From Candidatus Phycosocius spiralis (GTDB taxonomy: Bacteria; Pseudomonadota; Alphaproteobacteria; Caulobacterales; Aquidulcibacteraceae), in NCBI RefSeq assembly GCF_030158815.1, contig NZ_BPFZ01000008.1, forward strand, positions 57,774 through 121,773: a DNA stretch of 64,000 bases. Reading direction: 5' to 3'. This document shows positions 25,853 to 34,474 of this stretch, piece after piece. The translations under genes were made by a program, and so were the position numbers. The notes below the pieces were generated by a model. That model was not told the DNA's origin, made no database searches, and was given only the letters and a program-made list of their open reading frames with translations. Within the stretch, counting starts at the first letter, position 1. Each line of letters begins with the position of its first letter.

Positions 25853-26044
25853 CACGATAGCGAGTAGAGAAGGATAATTAGCAAGGCGACAGAAGAAGAA
25901 AACGCCTTTCACGAGGTGGGGTCAACAGAGTCTAATTCTAATTATTACTTCGATAAGTTCGGTGAAAACTGTTTCTTTTACTTGGCAATCGTCGCGCTCA
26001 ACTTGTTGAGGGCAAGCCGCTTGGGGTAACCCGGGCGGCTTTTG
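25853..26044 (+). ncRNA. Candidate small RNA (about 190 nt)
   Basis: A sigma70-like promoter (TTGTCA, 16-base spacer, TAATCT at 25819-25846) would start a transcript near 25853. A stable GC stem with a short T-run would end it at about 26044. No known RNA family was recognised in between. One frame without an ATG can be read through the 3' half (ending NCFFYLAIVALNLLRASRLG at a TAA inside the terminator stem), so a short unusual peptide is a competing explanation. Confidence 0.3.
26013..26044 (+). terminator. Rho-independent terminator-like hairpin
   Basis: AAGCCGC (26014-26020) pairs with GCGGCTT (26035-26041) around an inner GGG-TAA-CCC stem and is followed by TTTT and, after a gap, a longer T-run (AATTTTTTAT). 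It would stop plus-strand transcription well before the glycine riboswitch. Confidence 0.6.
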
Positions 26045-26278
26045 CGTTTAAATTTTTTATTCTGGGTTTAAATTAGGCGACCCGGTACGACCGGGCTCAA
26101 AGTTCATTGCTTGCTTATGTACTGGGCAATGATCGGGCTTGTAACACCCGTGCTGCAAAAGCCTGTCAATGAATGGCCAGAAGATACGCAAACCAGTTGA
26201 CGTGGCAGGCGTGCGCGGGCAATTGGATTCAATGCGTCGCGATCGGATGATGTTGGCGCAAGCTTATGAAGTGACTGC

Positions 26279-26458
26279 GGGAGAGACGATCCCACACGAC
26301 CGCGCCGAAGGAGCAACCGCCCCGGAAACTCTCAGGCAAAAGGACCGCAGCCACACCAAGATGCTGGAGAGTGTTGAGCCTATCGCTCAACCGCCGAAGG
26401 AGCAGGCCCTGCCACGATAGCGTGACAGTGTGAAAACTCTCAGGCTTTAGACAGCTGG
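26279..26458 (+). promoter_or_regulatory. Tandem glycine riboswitch upstream of gcvT
   Basis: Two glycine aptamers lie in series in the leader of the gcv operon. Aptamer 1 (about 26279-26352) has GGAGAGACGATCCC, then GCGCCGAAGGAGCAACC and AACTCTCAGGCAAAAGGACC. Aptamer 2 (about 26363-26458) has CTGGAGAG, CCGCCGAAGGAGCAGG and AAAACTCTCAGGC, then AGACAGCTGGGG. These are the conserved cores of the gcvT RNA family. A hairpin GCGCAA/TTGCGC (26460-26492) follows, just before the GGAG ribosome site at 26502, and is a likely part of the expression platform. Glycine binding usually turns gcvT expression on. Confidence 0.95.
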
Positions 26459-26512
26459 GGCGCAAACAAAGGCCAATCCTTTTGGCTTGCGCGGACCTGT
26501 CGGAGCTTTTGA

Positions 26513-27673
26513 ATGCAAGATGCGTCACCCTTATTGACCACCCCATTAAGCCATATCTGGCAAAAGATGGGTGCGCGCATGGTGGCGTTCGCCGGCTATT
26601 TCATGCCCGTCCAGTTCATTGAAGGGGTGATGAAAGAGCATGTGTGGACGCGCAATAATTGCGGGTTGTTCGATGTTTCTCACATGGGTCCGGCTTTTTT
26701 AAGTTTAGCCGATGAGACCATAACGGGTGAGCGCGCGCATCTGGCCATTTCGGCTTTGGTTGAAGCACTTGTGCCTTGCGATGTGGCGGGCCTTGCGCCT
26801 GGTCAATTGCGCTATACCACTTTATTGAACGACGATGGCGGGGTCTTAGATGACCTCTTTGTCGGACGCCCAGCAGACCCGGCGCGTCAAGGCAGCCTCT
26901 ATTTTGTCGTCAATGCAGGGTCAAAGGAGCAAGACTTTAAACGCCTTGTCGATGCCACGCTCGGGAAAGCCACATTGCACAGGCTCGACAATGACGCTTT
27001 GATCGCCGTGCAGGGTCCAAAGGCAATTGAGGTGATCGATATCCTTGGTGCAGGCCCGAAAAATCTGGGCTTTATGGAATTGATGGAAAGCAATAGCCCG
27101 TTTGGTCCGGTTGTGGTGTCGCGCTCGGGCTACACGGGCGAGGATGGCTTTGAGGTATTGGTTTCTGCCTGTAAAGCTGAAGCTTTTGTTACGGCCCTTT
27201 TGGCTAACCAGCATGTGAAAGCAATCGGCCTTGGTGCGCGCGATAGTTTGCGCTTGGAAGCAGGTCTTTGCCTCTATGGCCATGATCTCGATGAAACCAT
27301 CAGTCCGATTGAAGCGGGTCTTGCTTGGACCATTCAAAAGCGACGCCGCGAGCAGGGAAGTTTTCCAGGTTCCGCCCGCATTCTTTCAGAATTATCTCAT
27401 AAACCCAGCCGAAAGCGCGTTGGCCTTGTTCCCCGTGATAAAGCCCCAGCCCGCGATGGGACACCGATCCATAACCTTTCAGGAAGACAAGTTGGACATG
27501 TTACTTCGGGCGGATTTGGCCCAACCGTCGGCAGCCCAATTGCTATGGGCTATGTTGAGATTGGCTCCAGCACAATAGGCACGGAGCTTGACCTGATTGT
27601 GCGCGATCAGCCGCGTCGCTGGACCGTGACCGCACTGCCCTTTGTTCCCCATAAATATTATCGGAAAGGCTGA
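26513..27673 (+). CDS. gcvT: Glycine cleavage system T protein (aminomethyltransferase)
   Basis: 386 residues. Takes the aminomethyl group from lipoyl-GcvH and passes the methylene to tetrahydrofolate, releasing ammonia. Family landmarks: ARMVAFAGYFMPVQF near the N-terminus, CGLFDVSHMGPAFLS, LNDDGGVLDDLFV, and SRSGYTGEDGFEVLV, then LGARDSLRLEAGLCLYGHDL. GGAG stands 7 bases before the ATG. First gene of the riboswitch-controlled operon gcvT-gcvH-(PaiB-like)-gcvPA-gcvPB; gcvH begins 3 bases after its stop. Confidence 0.97.
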   Translation: MQDASPLLTTPLSHIWQKMGARMVAFAGYFMPVQFIEGVMKEHVWTRNNCGLFDVSHMGPAFLSLADETITGERAHLAISALVEALVPCDVAGLAPGQLRYTTLLNDDGGVLDDLFVGRPADPARQGSLYFVVNAGSKEQDFKRLVDATLGKATLHRLDNDALIAVQGPKAIEVIDILGAGPKNLGFMELMESNSPFGPVVVSRSGYTGEDGFEVLVSACKAEAFVTALLANQHVKAIGLGARDSLRLEAGLCLYGHDLDETISPIEAGLAWTIQKRRREQGSFPGSARILSELSHKPSRKRVGLVPRDKAPARDGTPIHNLSGRQVGHVTSGGFGPTVGSPIAMGYVEIGSSTIGTELDLIVRDQPRRWTVTALPFVPHKYYRKG

Positions 27674-27676
27674 AAA

Positions 27677-28048
27677 ATGACCACCAAATATACCAAAGAT
27701 CATGAATGGGTGCGCGTTGAAGGAAATATTGCAACCTGTGGCATAACAGCCTATGCGGCGGAGCAATTGGGTGATGTGGTGTTTGTGGAATTACCAAAAA
27801 TCGGGCGTATCGTCTCTCAAGGCGATGAAATCGCCGTGGTTGAGAGTGTGAAGGCAGCATCTGATGTCTATGCCCCAGTTTCAGGGGAAGTCTTTGATGT
27901 AAATGAGGCTTTGGTCGAGGCTCCAGAAGGTGTCAATGAAGCGGCCGAAACATCTGGTTGGTTTACCAAGCTCAAACTAACCGATCCTGGCGAAGTCGAT
28001 GAAATGATGGATCGCGCAGCCTATGATCAATACATAGCAGGCTTATGA
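27677..28048 (+). CDS. gcvH: Glycine cleavage system H protein
   Basis: 123 residues, the lipoyl carrier that shuttles the aminomethyl intermediate between the P, T and L proteins. The lipoylated lysine is in [19 protein letters not shown], preceded by the typical [13 protein letters not shown] and a [16 protein letters not shown] start. The C-terminus ([16 protein letters not shown]) matches the family. It lies 3 bases after gcvT; the PaiB-like gene starts 4 bases after its stop. Confidence 0.97.
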   Translation: MTTKYTKDHEWVRVEGNIATCGITAYAAEQLGDVVFVELPKIGRIVSQGDEIAVVESVKAASDVYAPVSGEVFDVNEALVEAPEGVNEAAETSGWFTKLKLTDPGEVDEMMDRAAYDQYIAGL

Positions 28049-28052
28049 TCTG

Positions 28053-28601
28053 ATGTTTGTAGCTGCGCATGTTCCATTGGTTGTAAGTAAGAACTTAGAA
28101 AGAGCCACCTATGAGCGGAACGAAAATGTCGTGCACACAAATCCGTTTCATGAAGCGGTTCCCGGTGCAGGTAGGCATTGTGTGGCAGTGTTTCGTGATC
28201 CCGATGCTGATATCAGCCCTTCGCCTTATTCAACCAAGCACGTCCATGGCGAAGTCGTGCCGACTTGGGCCTATCTGGAAGCAGAAGTACGGGGGTTTTT
28301 GAACCTTAAAACCGATCCAAAAGCCATGCTCGCCTATTTCGAACCGGCTACCAGGGACATGGAGGCAGCTTCCCCAACACCTTGGTCCATAGATGATGCG
28401 CCGATAGATAACATCTACTGGCTAGAGTGTGGCTTCATTGGTTTGAACCTACGAGTTTCCATTGTGACAGCCAAACGCAAAATCAACCAAGACAAGTCAC
28501 TGGCGGACGATCTTTCTGTATTGGCGGGATATGCTGCCTCATCGCAAACGTCCCACCAGCTCCTATTCCTTGAAACGCCAAAAGAAAGTCAGAAGCCCTG
28601 A
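28053..28601 (+). CDS. PaiB-like FMN-binding protein, N-terminally short
   Basis: 182 residues related to the PaiB/FMN-binding negative transcriptional regulator family. The family core is clear: [69 protein letters not shown] and a KRKINQDKS segment near the end. Compared with typical PaiB (about 205-215 residues) the first 25-35 residues are missing: the protein begins directly at the HVPL motif. It sits inside the glycine cleavage operon, 4 bases after gcvH and overlapping gcvPA by 1 base, so it is expressed with that pathway. A role in the pathway is not known. Truncation may mean altered flavin binding or slow decay. Confidence 0.78.
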   Translation: MFVAAHVPLVVSKNLERATYERNENVVHTNPFHEAVPGAGRHCVAVFRDPDADISPSPYSTKHVHGEVVPTWAYLEAEVRGFLNLKTDPKAMLAYFEPATRDMEAASPTPWSIDDAPIDNIYWLECGFIGLNLRVSIVTAKRKINQDKSLADDLSVLAGYAASSQTSHQLLFLETPKESQKP

Positions 28602-29944
28602 TGCGCTATTTACCACATTCCACCCAAGATCGTGAACAGATGCTGGCAAAGGTCGGTGTTAGTTCGGTTGAGGATTTGTTTGTTGATGTACCAGAACTGG
28701 CTCGCCTGGACGGGCCCATTCATGGTCTTCCTTTGGCGCAAGGTGAGCTTGAGGTAGAGCGTTGGATGCAAGAATTATCCGACGCCAGTATCTCTGCGGG
28801 CAGTGTGCCGTTCTTTTGCGGAGCAGGGGCCTATCGCCACCATGTTCCGGCCACGGTGGATCATCTGATCCAGCGTTCAGAGTTTTTGACCACTTATACG
28901 CCCTATCAGCCAGAGATGGCGCAAGGCACCGTTCAAACCTTGTTTGAGTTTCAAAGCCAGGTTGCAGGTCTATTGGCCTGTGATGTCGCCAATGCTTCCA
29001 TGTATGACGGCTCTACCGCCTGTGCCGAAGCAGTTGTCATGGCCGCGCGGGTGACCAAGCGAACCAAAATTGTGTTTTCTGGTGGTTTGCACCCCCATTA
29101 CCGCCGTGCGGCGCGCACCTTGGCCAAGCATTCGGGCCTAGAAATTGCCGGCCTGCCGATTGCGGTCAATGATGAGGCGGCGGTCCTTCAAAGCGTGGAT
29201 GACACAACCGCCTGTGTCGTGGTGCAATGCCCGAACGTGTTTGGCACTTTGACCGACTTTACGGAGCTTGCAAAAGCGGTTCAGGCCAAGGGCGCTTTGC
29301 TGATAGCGGTGTTTACGGAGGCTGTTGCGTTTGGTCTGATTAAGCCACCGGGCGAAATGGGTGCCGATATTGTAGTTGGTGAAGGCCAGTCGATTGGAAA
29401 CAGCCTTAACTTTGGCGGGCCTTACGTTGGCTTATTTGCGACCAAAGAAAAATACATGCGCCAAATGCCCGGTCGATTGGCTGGTGAGACCGTGGATGCC
29501 GACGGTAATCGTGGCTTTGTTTTGACCCTATCAACGCGTGAGCAGCACATCCGCCGCGACAAGGCGACCAGCAATATTTGTACCAATTCAGGTCTTTGTG
29601 CGCTGGCCTTCACCATCCACATGACTCTTTTGGGCGATAAGGGCCTGAAGCATTTGGCACAATTGAACCATGAAGCTGCTTGCGAAACAGCGGACGCGGT
29701 TTCGTCGATCAAGGGTGTTGAGTTGGTGAGCCCAAATTTCTTCAATGAATTTGCTGTGCGCTTGCCCAGTAATGCTGCGCAGGCGGTTGAGGCTATGGCT
29801 GCGCAGAATGTGTTGGGCGGCGTGCCTTATTCTCGTCTGCGCCCGGAACCTGGCTTCGACAATATGCTGCTGATCGCAGCGACCGAGACCACTACGGCAA
29901 AGGACATTGCAACCCTTACCGATACGCTCAAGAAGGTAATATAG
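28601..29944 (+). CDS. gcvPA: Glycine dehydrogenase (decarboxylating) subunit 1
   Basis: 447 residues, the N-terminal half of the split PLP-dependent P protein, which decarboxylates glycine and loads H protein. Motifs: [19 protein letters not shown] at the start, [31 protein letters not shown] ([20 protein letters not shown]), [20 protein letters not shown], and [20 protein letters not shown] followed by [20 protein letters not shown]. The split into two subunits is standard in many bacteria. Starts on the last base of the PaiB-like gene; gcvPB starts 2 bases after its stop. Confidence 0.96.
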   Translation: MRYLPHSTQDREQMLAKVGVSSVEDLFVDVPELARLDGPIHGLPLAQGELEVERWMQELSDASISAGSVPFFCGAGAYRHHVPATVDHLIQRSEFLTTYTPYQPEMAQGTVQTLFEFQSQVAGLLACDVANASMYDGSTACAEAVVMAARVTKRTKIVFSGGLHPHYRRAARTLAKHSGLEIAGLPIAVNDEAAVLQSVDDTTACVVVQCPNVFGTLTDFTELAKAVQAKGALLIAVFTEAVAFGLIKPPGEMGADIVVGEGQSIGNSLNFGGPYVGLFATKEKYMRQMPGRLAGETVDADGNRGFVLTLSTREQHIRRDKATSNICTNSGLCALAFTIHMTLLGDKGLKHLAQLNHEAACETADAVSSIKGVELVSPNFFNEFAVRLPSNAAQAVEAMAAQNVLGGVPYSRLRPEPGFDNMLLIAATETTTAKDIATLTDTLKKVI

Positions 29945-29946
29945 TC

Positions 29947-31518
29947 ATGGCTATGAATAATGTTGGCCGTCCCTCAGCCCCAATTGCTCATGAGGCCGCA
30001 GCCCCAACCACTTTTTCTGGTGCGCGCGGGCTATTGCAGCCGACGTCATTGATCTTTGAAACAGGTTCGATTGAGCGAACAGGCGTTGATTTGCCGCCCA
30101 CCAAGGGCCTAAAGGCACGTTTGAGCGGATTGGCGCGCCAGACCTCTACAGGTAATCCTGGCTTGTCGGAGCCAGAAGCCATGCGCCATTATGTTCGCCT
30201 GAGCCAGCGCAATTATGCCATTGATCTTGGTATGTTTCCCTTGGGATCTTGCACCATGAAGCACAATGCGCGCTTAAACGAAAAAATGGCGCGCTTACCA
30301 GGCTTTGCAGATGTCCATCCACTTCAGCCTGTTTCAACCGTGCAGGGGGCATTAGGCGTGATGGAGCAATTATCCCATTGGTTGATCACCTTAACTGGGA
30401 TGAAGGGCGTGGCCTTGTCCCCCAAGGCCGGGGCACATGGCGAATTATGCGGGATGTTGGCAATCCATGCTGCCTTGGACGCCGCAGGCCAAAGCCATCG
30501 TCGCCGGGTATTGGTTCCTGAAAGCGCGCATGGCACCAATCCAGCTACGGCCGTGCAATGCGGCTTTGTCGTTGATGAGATTAAAGCTGCCAAGGATGGC
30601 CGGGTAGATCTAGATGATCTTAAAACCAAGCTGGGTGAGGATGTGGCCGGCATTATGCTGACCAATCCCAATACTTGTGGCTTGTTTGAGCGCGATATTC
30701 GTACCATTGCCGATCTGATCCATGGCAGTGGGGGGTATTTTTATTGTGACGGCGCGAATTTTAACGCAATTGCTGGGCGTGTACGTCCAGGCGACCTCGG
30801 CGTTGATGCGATGCATATTAATTTGCACAAGACCTTTTCGACGCCTCATGGCGGCGGTGGACCAGGTTCTGGCCCCACCGTGCTTTCTGACGCCTTAGCG
30901 CCATTCGCGCCCGTGCCCTATGTCATTAAATTGGCAGACGGCAAGCTTGACTTGGTCGAGCATGAAGACGATAGCGACGGCCAGCCCTTTGGCCGCATGG
31001 TCGCTTTTCATGGCCAAATGGGCATGTATAGCCGCGCACTCACCTATATGTTGAGTCATGGGGCGGACGGCATCAAGCAAGCTTCGGAAGATGCGGTTTT
31101 AAACGCCAATTATGTGCAAGCCTGCCTTAAAGACCATATGAGTGTGGCCTTTGACGGGGTGTGTATGCATGAAGCCTTGTTTGACGATGCATGGCTTGAG
31201 GGAACTGGCGTCTCAACCCTCGATTTTGCCAAAGCGATGATTGATGAAGGCTATCACCCCATGACCATGTATTTTCCACTTGTTGTGCATGGGGCGATGC
31301 TGATTGAGCCGACAGAAAGCGAAAGCAAGGCGAGCTTAGATGCCTTCATTGCCTCAATGTCAGGCCTTGCCCTAGCCGCCAAGTCTGGCGATACGGCGCG
31401 CTTTACTGGCGCACCCTATCATGCACCGGTTAAAAGGTTGGATGAAACGCGCGCTGCGCGTAAGCCGATCTTAAAATGGGCAGCACCGATTACCCCGGCA
31501 CAGATTGCGGCCGAATAG
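29947..31518 (+). CDS. gcvPB: Glycine dehydrogenase (decarboxylating) subunit 2
   Basis: 523 residues, the C-terminal PLP-binding half of the split P protein. The PLP lysine is in HINLHKTFSTPHGGGGPGSG, preceded by YCDGANFNAIAGRVRPGDLG. Other conserved parts are FPLGSCTMKHNARLNEKM, ESAHGTNPATAVQCGF and MLTNPNTCGLFERDI. Last gene of the gcv operon. It converges with atpF, leaving 61 bases between the stops in which no strong terminator hairpin was seen. Confidence 0.96.
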   Translation: MAMNNVGRPSAPIAHEAAAPTTFSGARGLLQPTSLIFETGSIERTGVDLPPTKGLKARLSGLARQTSTGNPGLSEPEAMRHYVRLSQRNYAIDLGMFPLGSCTMKHNARLNEKMARLPGFADVHPLQPVSTVQGALGVMEQLSHWLITLTGMKGVALSPKAGAHGELCGMLAIHAALDAAGQSHRRRVLVPESAHGTNPATAVQCGFVVDEIKAAKDGRVDLDDLKTKLGEDVAGIMLTNPNTCGLFERDIRTIADLIHGSGGYFYCDGANFNAIAGRVRPGDLGVDAMHINLHKTFSTPHGGGGPGSGPTVLSDALAPFAPVPYVIKLADGKLDLVEHEDDSDGQPFGRMVAFHGQMGMYSRALTYMLSHGADGIKQASEDAVLNANYVQACLKDHMSVAFDGVCMHEALFDDAWLEGTGVSTLDFAKAMIDEGYHPMTMYFPLVVHGAMLIEPTESESKASLDAFIASMSGLALAAKSGDTARFTGAPYHAPVKRLDETRAARKPILKWAAPITPAQIAAE

Positions 31519-31579
31519 ATCAGATGACACGACATGGGGCACTACGCACCGCGCTATACCAATCAATAATGGATTTATC

Positions 31580-32071
31580 TCAATTGAACTTCGCTTCAAT
31601 CGTGGCAATCCCGTTTGCAACCAAGGTTTCACCAGCCTTGCCCTTTAAGCTGGATTTCATGACGGTTTCTGCTACTTTGATTGCCGCTAGAGAAGCGGCA
31701 GAGCGAACTTCGCTCAGAGCGGCCTGTTCGGCGCGCGCTATGCGTTCTTCTGCTTGCTTGGCACGTGCCTTGATCGTCTTGTCCAAAGCTGCTTCAGCTT
31801 CTGCCTTCAAGCGCACCGCATCTTCTTCTGCTTTGGCGATGATGGCAGCTGCATTCTTAGCCGCTTGGGCCTGTTGGGCCTGATAGGATTGATAGAGAGC
31901 TTGGGCTTCTTCGCGCAGGCGCTTGGCTTCGGCCAATTCTTTTGAGATTTTGGCTGATTGATCGTCCAATGCCTTGGTCAACATGCTAGGGACCTTGAGA
32001 TAAATCATGCCACCAATGAAGGTTGCAAATCCAAGGGCGGCGACGAGGGTCGCATCAAATTCAACTGCCAT
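31580..32071 (-). CDS. atpF: ATP synthase F0 subunit b
   Basis: 163 residues. One N-terminal membrane helix (LVAALGFATFIGGMIYL) and a long alanine- and glutamate-rich helix (KRLREEAQALYQSYQAQQAQ onward) form the peripheral stalk that links F0 to F1. Its ATG overlaps the b' stop by one base (TAATG), so the two are translationally coupled. It is the last gene of the F0 cluster; the F1 genes are not in the window, as usual in alphaproteobacteria. Confidence 0.93.
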   Translation of the reverse strand: MAVEFDATLVAALGFATFIGGMIYLKVPSMLTKALDDQSAKISKELAEAKRLREEAQALYQSYQAQQAQAAKNAAAIIAKAEEDAVRLKAEAEAALDKTIKARAKQAEERIARAEQAALSEVRSAASLAAIKVAETVMKSSLKGKAGETLVANGIATIEAKFN

Positions 32072-32622
32072 TATGGTGTCCCTGTGACGGACTTAACCGC
32101 CGTGTCGAGCGCCTTGGCACTTGGCTTGATCCCGGAAACGCGTTCCACGATCGCACCTGCCAATTCACCGATAGTTTCGTTGACGCTTGCCAAGGCCGCA
32201 TCGCGAGACGCCTGGATCTTCTCTTCAGCTTTGGCGACTTTGATATTGGCCTTTTTGGTGGCAGCAGCCTCAGCTTTCGCTGCGGCTGCTTCTTGGGCTT
32301 GGCGGGCGGCTTCAACTGTTTTACGGGCCTGCGCCCGGGCCTCGGCCTGGGCCTTGTCAGCTTCAAGGCGTGCAAGTTGAGCAGCAGCGGTCTGGTCTGC
32401 AGCCGCTTTTAGATCACCTTCAATGGCGTTTTTGCGCGCCGCCAAGGTTTTGGCGATGCGTGGGATGACTAAAGCCGCCAGCACCACATAGAGCGCGCCA
32501 AAGGCAAGCCAGAACCAAAAGATCTGGGAAGAAAAAAGGCTCGCATCAAACGGTGGGAAACCACCGCTTGCATGTTTGCCTGCTTGACCTACTGCTTCAA
32601 CTGTCTGAGTTTCGCCAGCCAT
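32071..32622 (-). CDS. ATP synthase F0 subunit b'
   Basis: 183 residues from ATG 32622 (MAGETQTVEAVGQ), with GGAG 10 bases upstream; a TTG two codons earlier is in frame. It has an N-terminal polar segment, one membrane helix (FWFWLAFGALYVVLAALVIP) and a very alanine-rich coiled coil. Subunit b' pairs with b to give a heterodimeric stalk, as in photosynthetic bacteria and alphaproteobacteria (often annotated atpG or atpF2). Confidence 0.93.
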   Translation of the reverse strand: MAGETQTVEAVGQAGKHASGGFPPFDASLFSSQIFWFWLAFGALYVVLAALVIPRIAKTLAARKNAIEGDLKAAADQTAAAQLARLEADKAQAEARAQARKTVEAARQAQEAAAAKAEAAATKKANIKVAKAEEKIQASRDAALASVNETIGELAGAIVERVSGIKPSAKALDTAVKSVTGTP

Positions 32623-32669
32623 CGTCAAACCACTCCGGGTTGTGGAAGAAGTTCAGATGAATAATCCGA

Positions 32670-32897
32670 TCAGACCACAAACAACAATAGGATCGCGATC
32701 AATAACGAAAAAATTCCGAGCGCTTCGGTCACGGCAAAACCAAAAATCAAATTACCAAACTGTCCTTGTGCAGCTGACGGGTTGCGCATTGCGCCTTCCA
32801 AAAAGCTGCCGAAGATGTTGCCAACGCCGATTGCGGCACCCAACATACCCAAGCAAGCTAAACCTGCACCAATGTATTTTGCGGCTTCTGCGTCCAT
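32670..32897 (-). CDS. atpE: ATP synthase F0 subunit c
   Basis: 75 residues from ATG 32897 ([17 protein letters not shown]) with AGGAG 8 bases upstream, which rules out the longer in-frame start. Two membrane helices form the proton-binding hairpin of the c-ring: the first contains [16 protein letters not shown], the polar loop NPSAAQGQ, and the second [20 protein letters not shown] with the essential carboxylate Glu in TEAL. No sodium-type binding motif is evident, so proton coupling is likely. Confidence 0.97.
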   Translation of the reverse strand: MDAEAAKYIGAGLACLGMLGAAIGVGNIFGSFLEGAMRNPSAAQGQFGNLIFGFAVTEALGIFSLLIAILLLFVV

Positions 32898-32940
32898 GAT
32901 GAATTCTCCTGAAAGGTAAGGGACGAAACGAAATGATGGA

Positions 32941-33717
32941 TCAGTGATCGGCTGCGTGCAGCGCGTCATTGAGGTAGATACAGGTCAACATCGTAAAGAC
33001 ATAGGCCTGTAGAAATGCAACGAGGGTTTCTAGCGCATAGAGGGCAACTGTCATCACAAAAGGCAATATGGCCCCGATGGCACCAATCGCACCGGTTTCA
33101 GCCATCATTGGCACAAAACCTGCGAATACCTTGACCAAAATGTGACCGGCCAAGATATTCGCCCAAAGACGCACAGCGTGCGATAGCGGACGCGAGAAAA
33201 ACGAGATGATCTCAATCGGGGTCACAATCAGATAAAGTGGCCACGGAATACCCGAGGGAACAAACAGCTTTAAAAAGCCCAAGCCATTTTTAGCAAATCC
33301 CACGATGATCACCGTGAAAAACACCAATAAAGCCATCATAGCTGTGACGATGATCTGACTGGTTGGTGTAAAATGATAGGCAAAAAGCCCAACCATATTT
33401 ACCGTAAAGATGAATAAAAACAAACTTAAAACCAGCGGAAAAAACTTCTTAACGCCATCAGCCCCGGCTGAGCTGTAAAGCATATTATAGACAAAGCCAT
33501 AGGCGGTCTCGCCCAAGGTTTGCATACGACCGGGCACTAAGGCCGCTTTAGCAGAACTGGCCAACATAAAGGCCGCAGGGATAGCCGCACCAAGCAACAG
33601 GAACAGGCTGGCATTGGTAAACGATACATCATAGCCGCCAATTTCCATGGGGATCATAGGGGCGATATGGAACTGGTGCATCGGATCGCTGGCCACGCCA
33701 CTTGTCTCCTGCTTCAC
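32941..33717 (-). CDS. atpB: ATP synthase F0 subunit a
   Basis: 258 residues, multi-span stator subunit that forms the proton half-channels. The N-terminus includes [20 protein letters not shown]. The channel helix has [20 protein letters not shown] with the essential Arg ([10 protein letters not shown]), and the C-terminal helix ends [20 protein letters not shown]. Its start overlaps the atpI stop by 4 bases (ATGA). Confidence 0.96.
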   Translation of the reverse strand: MKQETSGVASDPMHQFHIAPMIPMEIGGYDVSFTNASLFLLLGAAIPAAFMLASSAKAALVPGRMQTLGETAYGFVYNMLYSSAGADGVKKFFPLVLSLFLFIFTVNMVGLFAYHFTPTSQIIVTAMMALLVFFTVIIVGFAKNGLGFLKLFVPSGIPWPLYLIVTPIEIISFFSRPLSHAVRLWANILAGHILVKVFAGFVPMMAETGAIGAIGAILPFVMTVALYALETLVAFLQAYVFTMLTCIYLNDALHAADH

Positions 33718-34073
33718 ACGTCTTCATCTAGGTCGTCCTTCAAGCCGGATGCTTGGGGATCAACATGATGGGCCTTTGTCATTTGACGAGAGGCCCGTAT
33801 TAAATTCAAGGTTCCGGTAACAAAGCCAAGCGCCAGACCAATGATAAGGGCCCAAGGCGAAGTCTTTATCCCGTAATCGATACCATATCCCAAAAGCCCA
33901 CCAACCAGGATTGCCGAGGCAAATTCTGATGCCAGCCGAAGCCCTAAAGACATAGCAGAGCGGTCCATGTTGACCTCAGGTACCAATCGCTGCCGCTCCT
34001 GATCTAAAGCGGCCAAACGCTTGGCCAACTCATCAAGGGCTTCAGAGCCATGAGGGTGTCTTGGGTCAGCCAT
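33714..34073 (-). CDS. atpI: AtpI, ATP synthase assembly protein
   Basis: 119 residues. A hydrophilic N-terminal part (ALDELAKRLAALDQERQR) is followed by two membrane helices (ASAILVGGLLGYGIDYGIK, WALIIGLALGFVTGTLNLI) and a charged tail. AtpI helps c-ring assembly or Mg2+ supply and normally leads the F0 operon, as here. A promoter lies 58-86 bases upstream. Confidence 0.93.
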   Translation of the reverse strand: MADPRHPHGSEALDELAKRLAALDQERQRLVPEVNMDRSAMSLGLRLASEFASAILVGGLLGYGIDYGIKTSPWALIIGLALGFVTGTLNLIRASRQMTKAHHVDPQASGLKDDLDEDV

Positions 34074-34130
34074 GAACCAGCCGTTCGCGCAAGCAGGGAT
34101 GCGAAACTGCCTCCTTCTCGACGCGGGCGG

Positions 34131-34159
34131 AAACTAGAGGTGCCCTCGTGCCAAGTCAA
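34131..34159 (-). promoter_or_regulatory. Sigma70-type promoter of the F0 operon
   Basis: On the minus strand TTGACT (34159-34154) and TAGTTT (34136-34131) are separated by exactly 17 bases, followed by a leader of about 50 bases with AAGGAGG before the atpI ATG at 34073. The -35 is a near-consensus match and the -10 is moderate. Confidence 0.55.
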
Positions 34160-34474
34160 CCCAAGTTGATGTGCATCTATGAAGCTGTTTTTGATGATGA
34201 TTTGGTAGTTTTCGCAGTGTCATGATCCTAAATTGAGGATTGGTATCGATCCCATTGCGCCCCTTAGAGCCTTTCATGGGCTTGGTGTCGCTTATTGAGC
34301 GCTGTAACCTCCAATTCTATAAAGCCTAGAATATAACTCTTATCTCGGTTGAGAAAGTTTAGAACCCCTGGCTAGGATGGATAGTGATCAAACAAGTTTG
34401 AACGATCTTGGAAACAGGCATCTAGAATGCGACCCCCTTTGAAACAATGTTGATCGTAAGAAGAACATTTGACC
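34160..34474. other. Intergenic, nothing recognised
   Basis: About 315 bases between the atpI promoter and the smc stop codon. It is AT-richer than the genes and contains no open frame with a start signal, no known RNA and no clear terminator. Confidence 0.5.

Larger units (their letters stand above)
25551..26278. other. Gene-free region with DnaA boxes and possible small RNA
   Basis: More than 700 bases without a supported protein gene, between the SPFH gene and the glycine riboswitch. It is AT-richer than the flanks. It holds two consensus DnaA boxes (25731 and 25754), GANTC sites at 25797 and 25928, a promoter-like pair TTGTCA/TAATCT (25819-25846), a terminator-like hairpin (26013-26044) and a small perfect hairpin CCCGGT-ACG-ACCGGG (26081-26095). 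The region also has to carry the gcv operon promoter. Confidence 0.6.

Noticed and set aside
25690..26044. Chromosomal replication origin
   Set aside because: Only two or three DnaA boxes and none of the usual neighbours; kept as a regulatory candidate only.
26169..26420. Frames across the gcvT leader
   Set aside because: They coincide with the two glycine aptamers, whose conservation is at RNA level.
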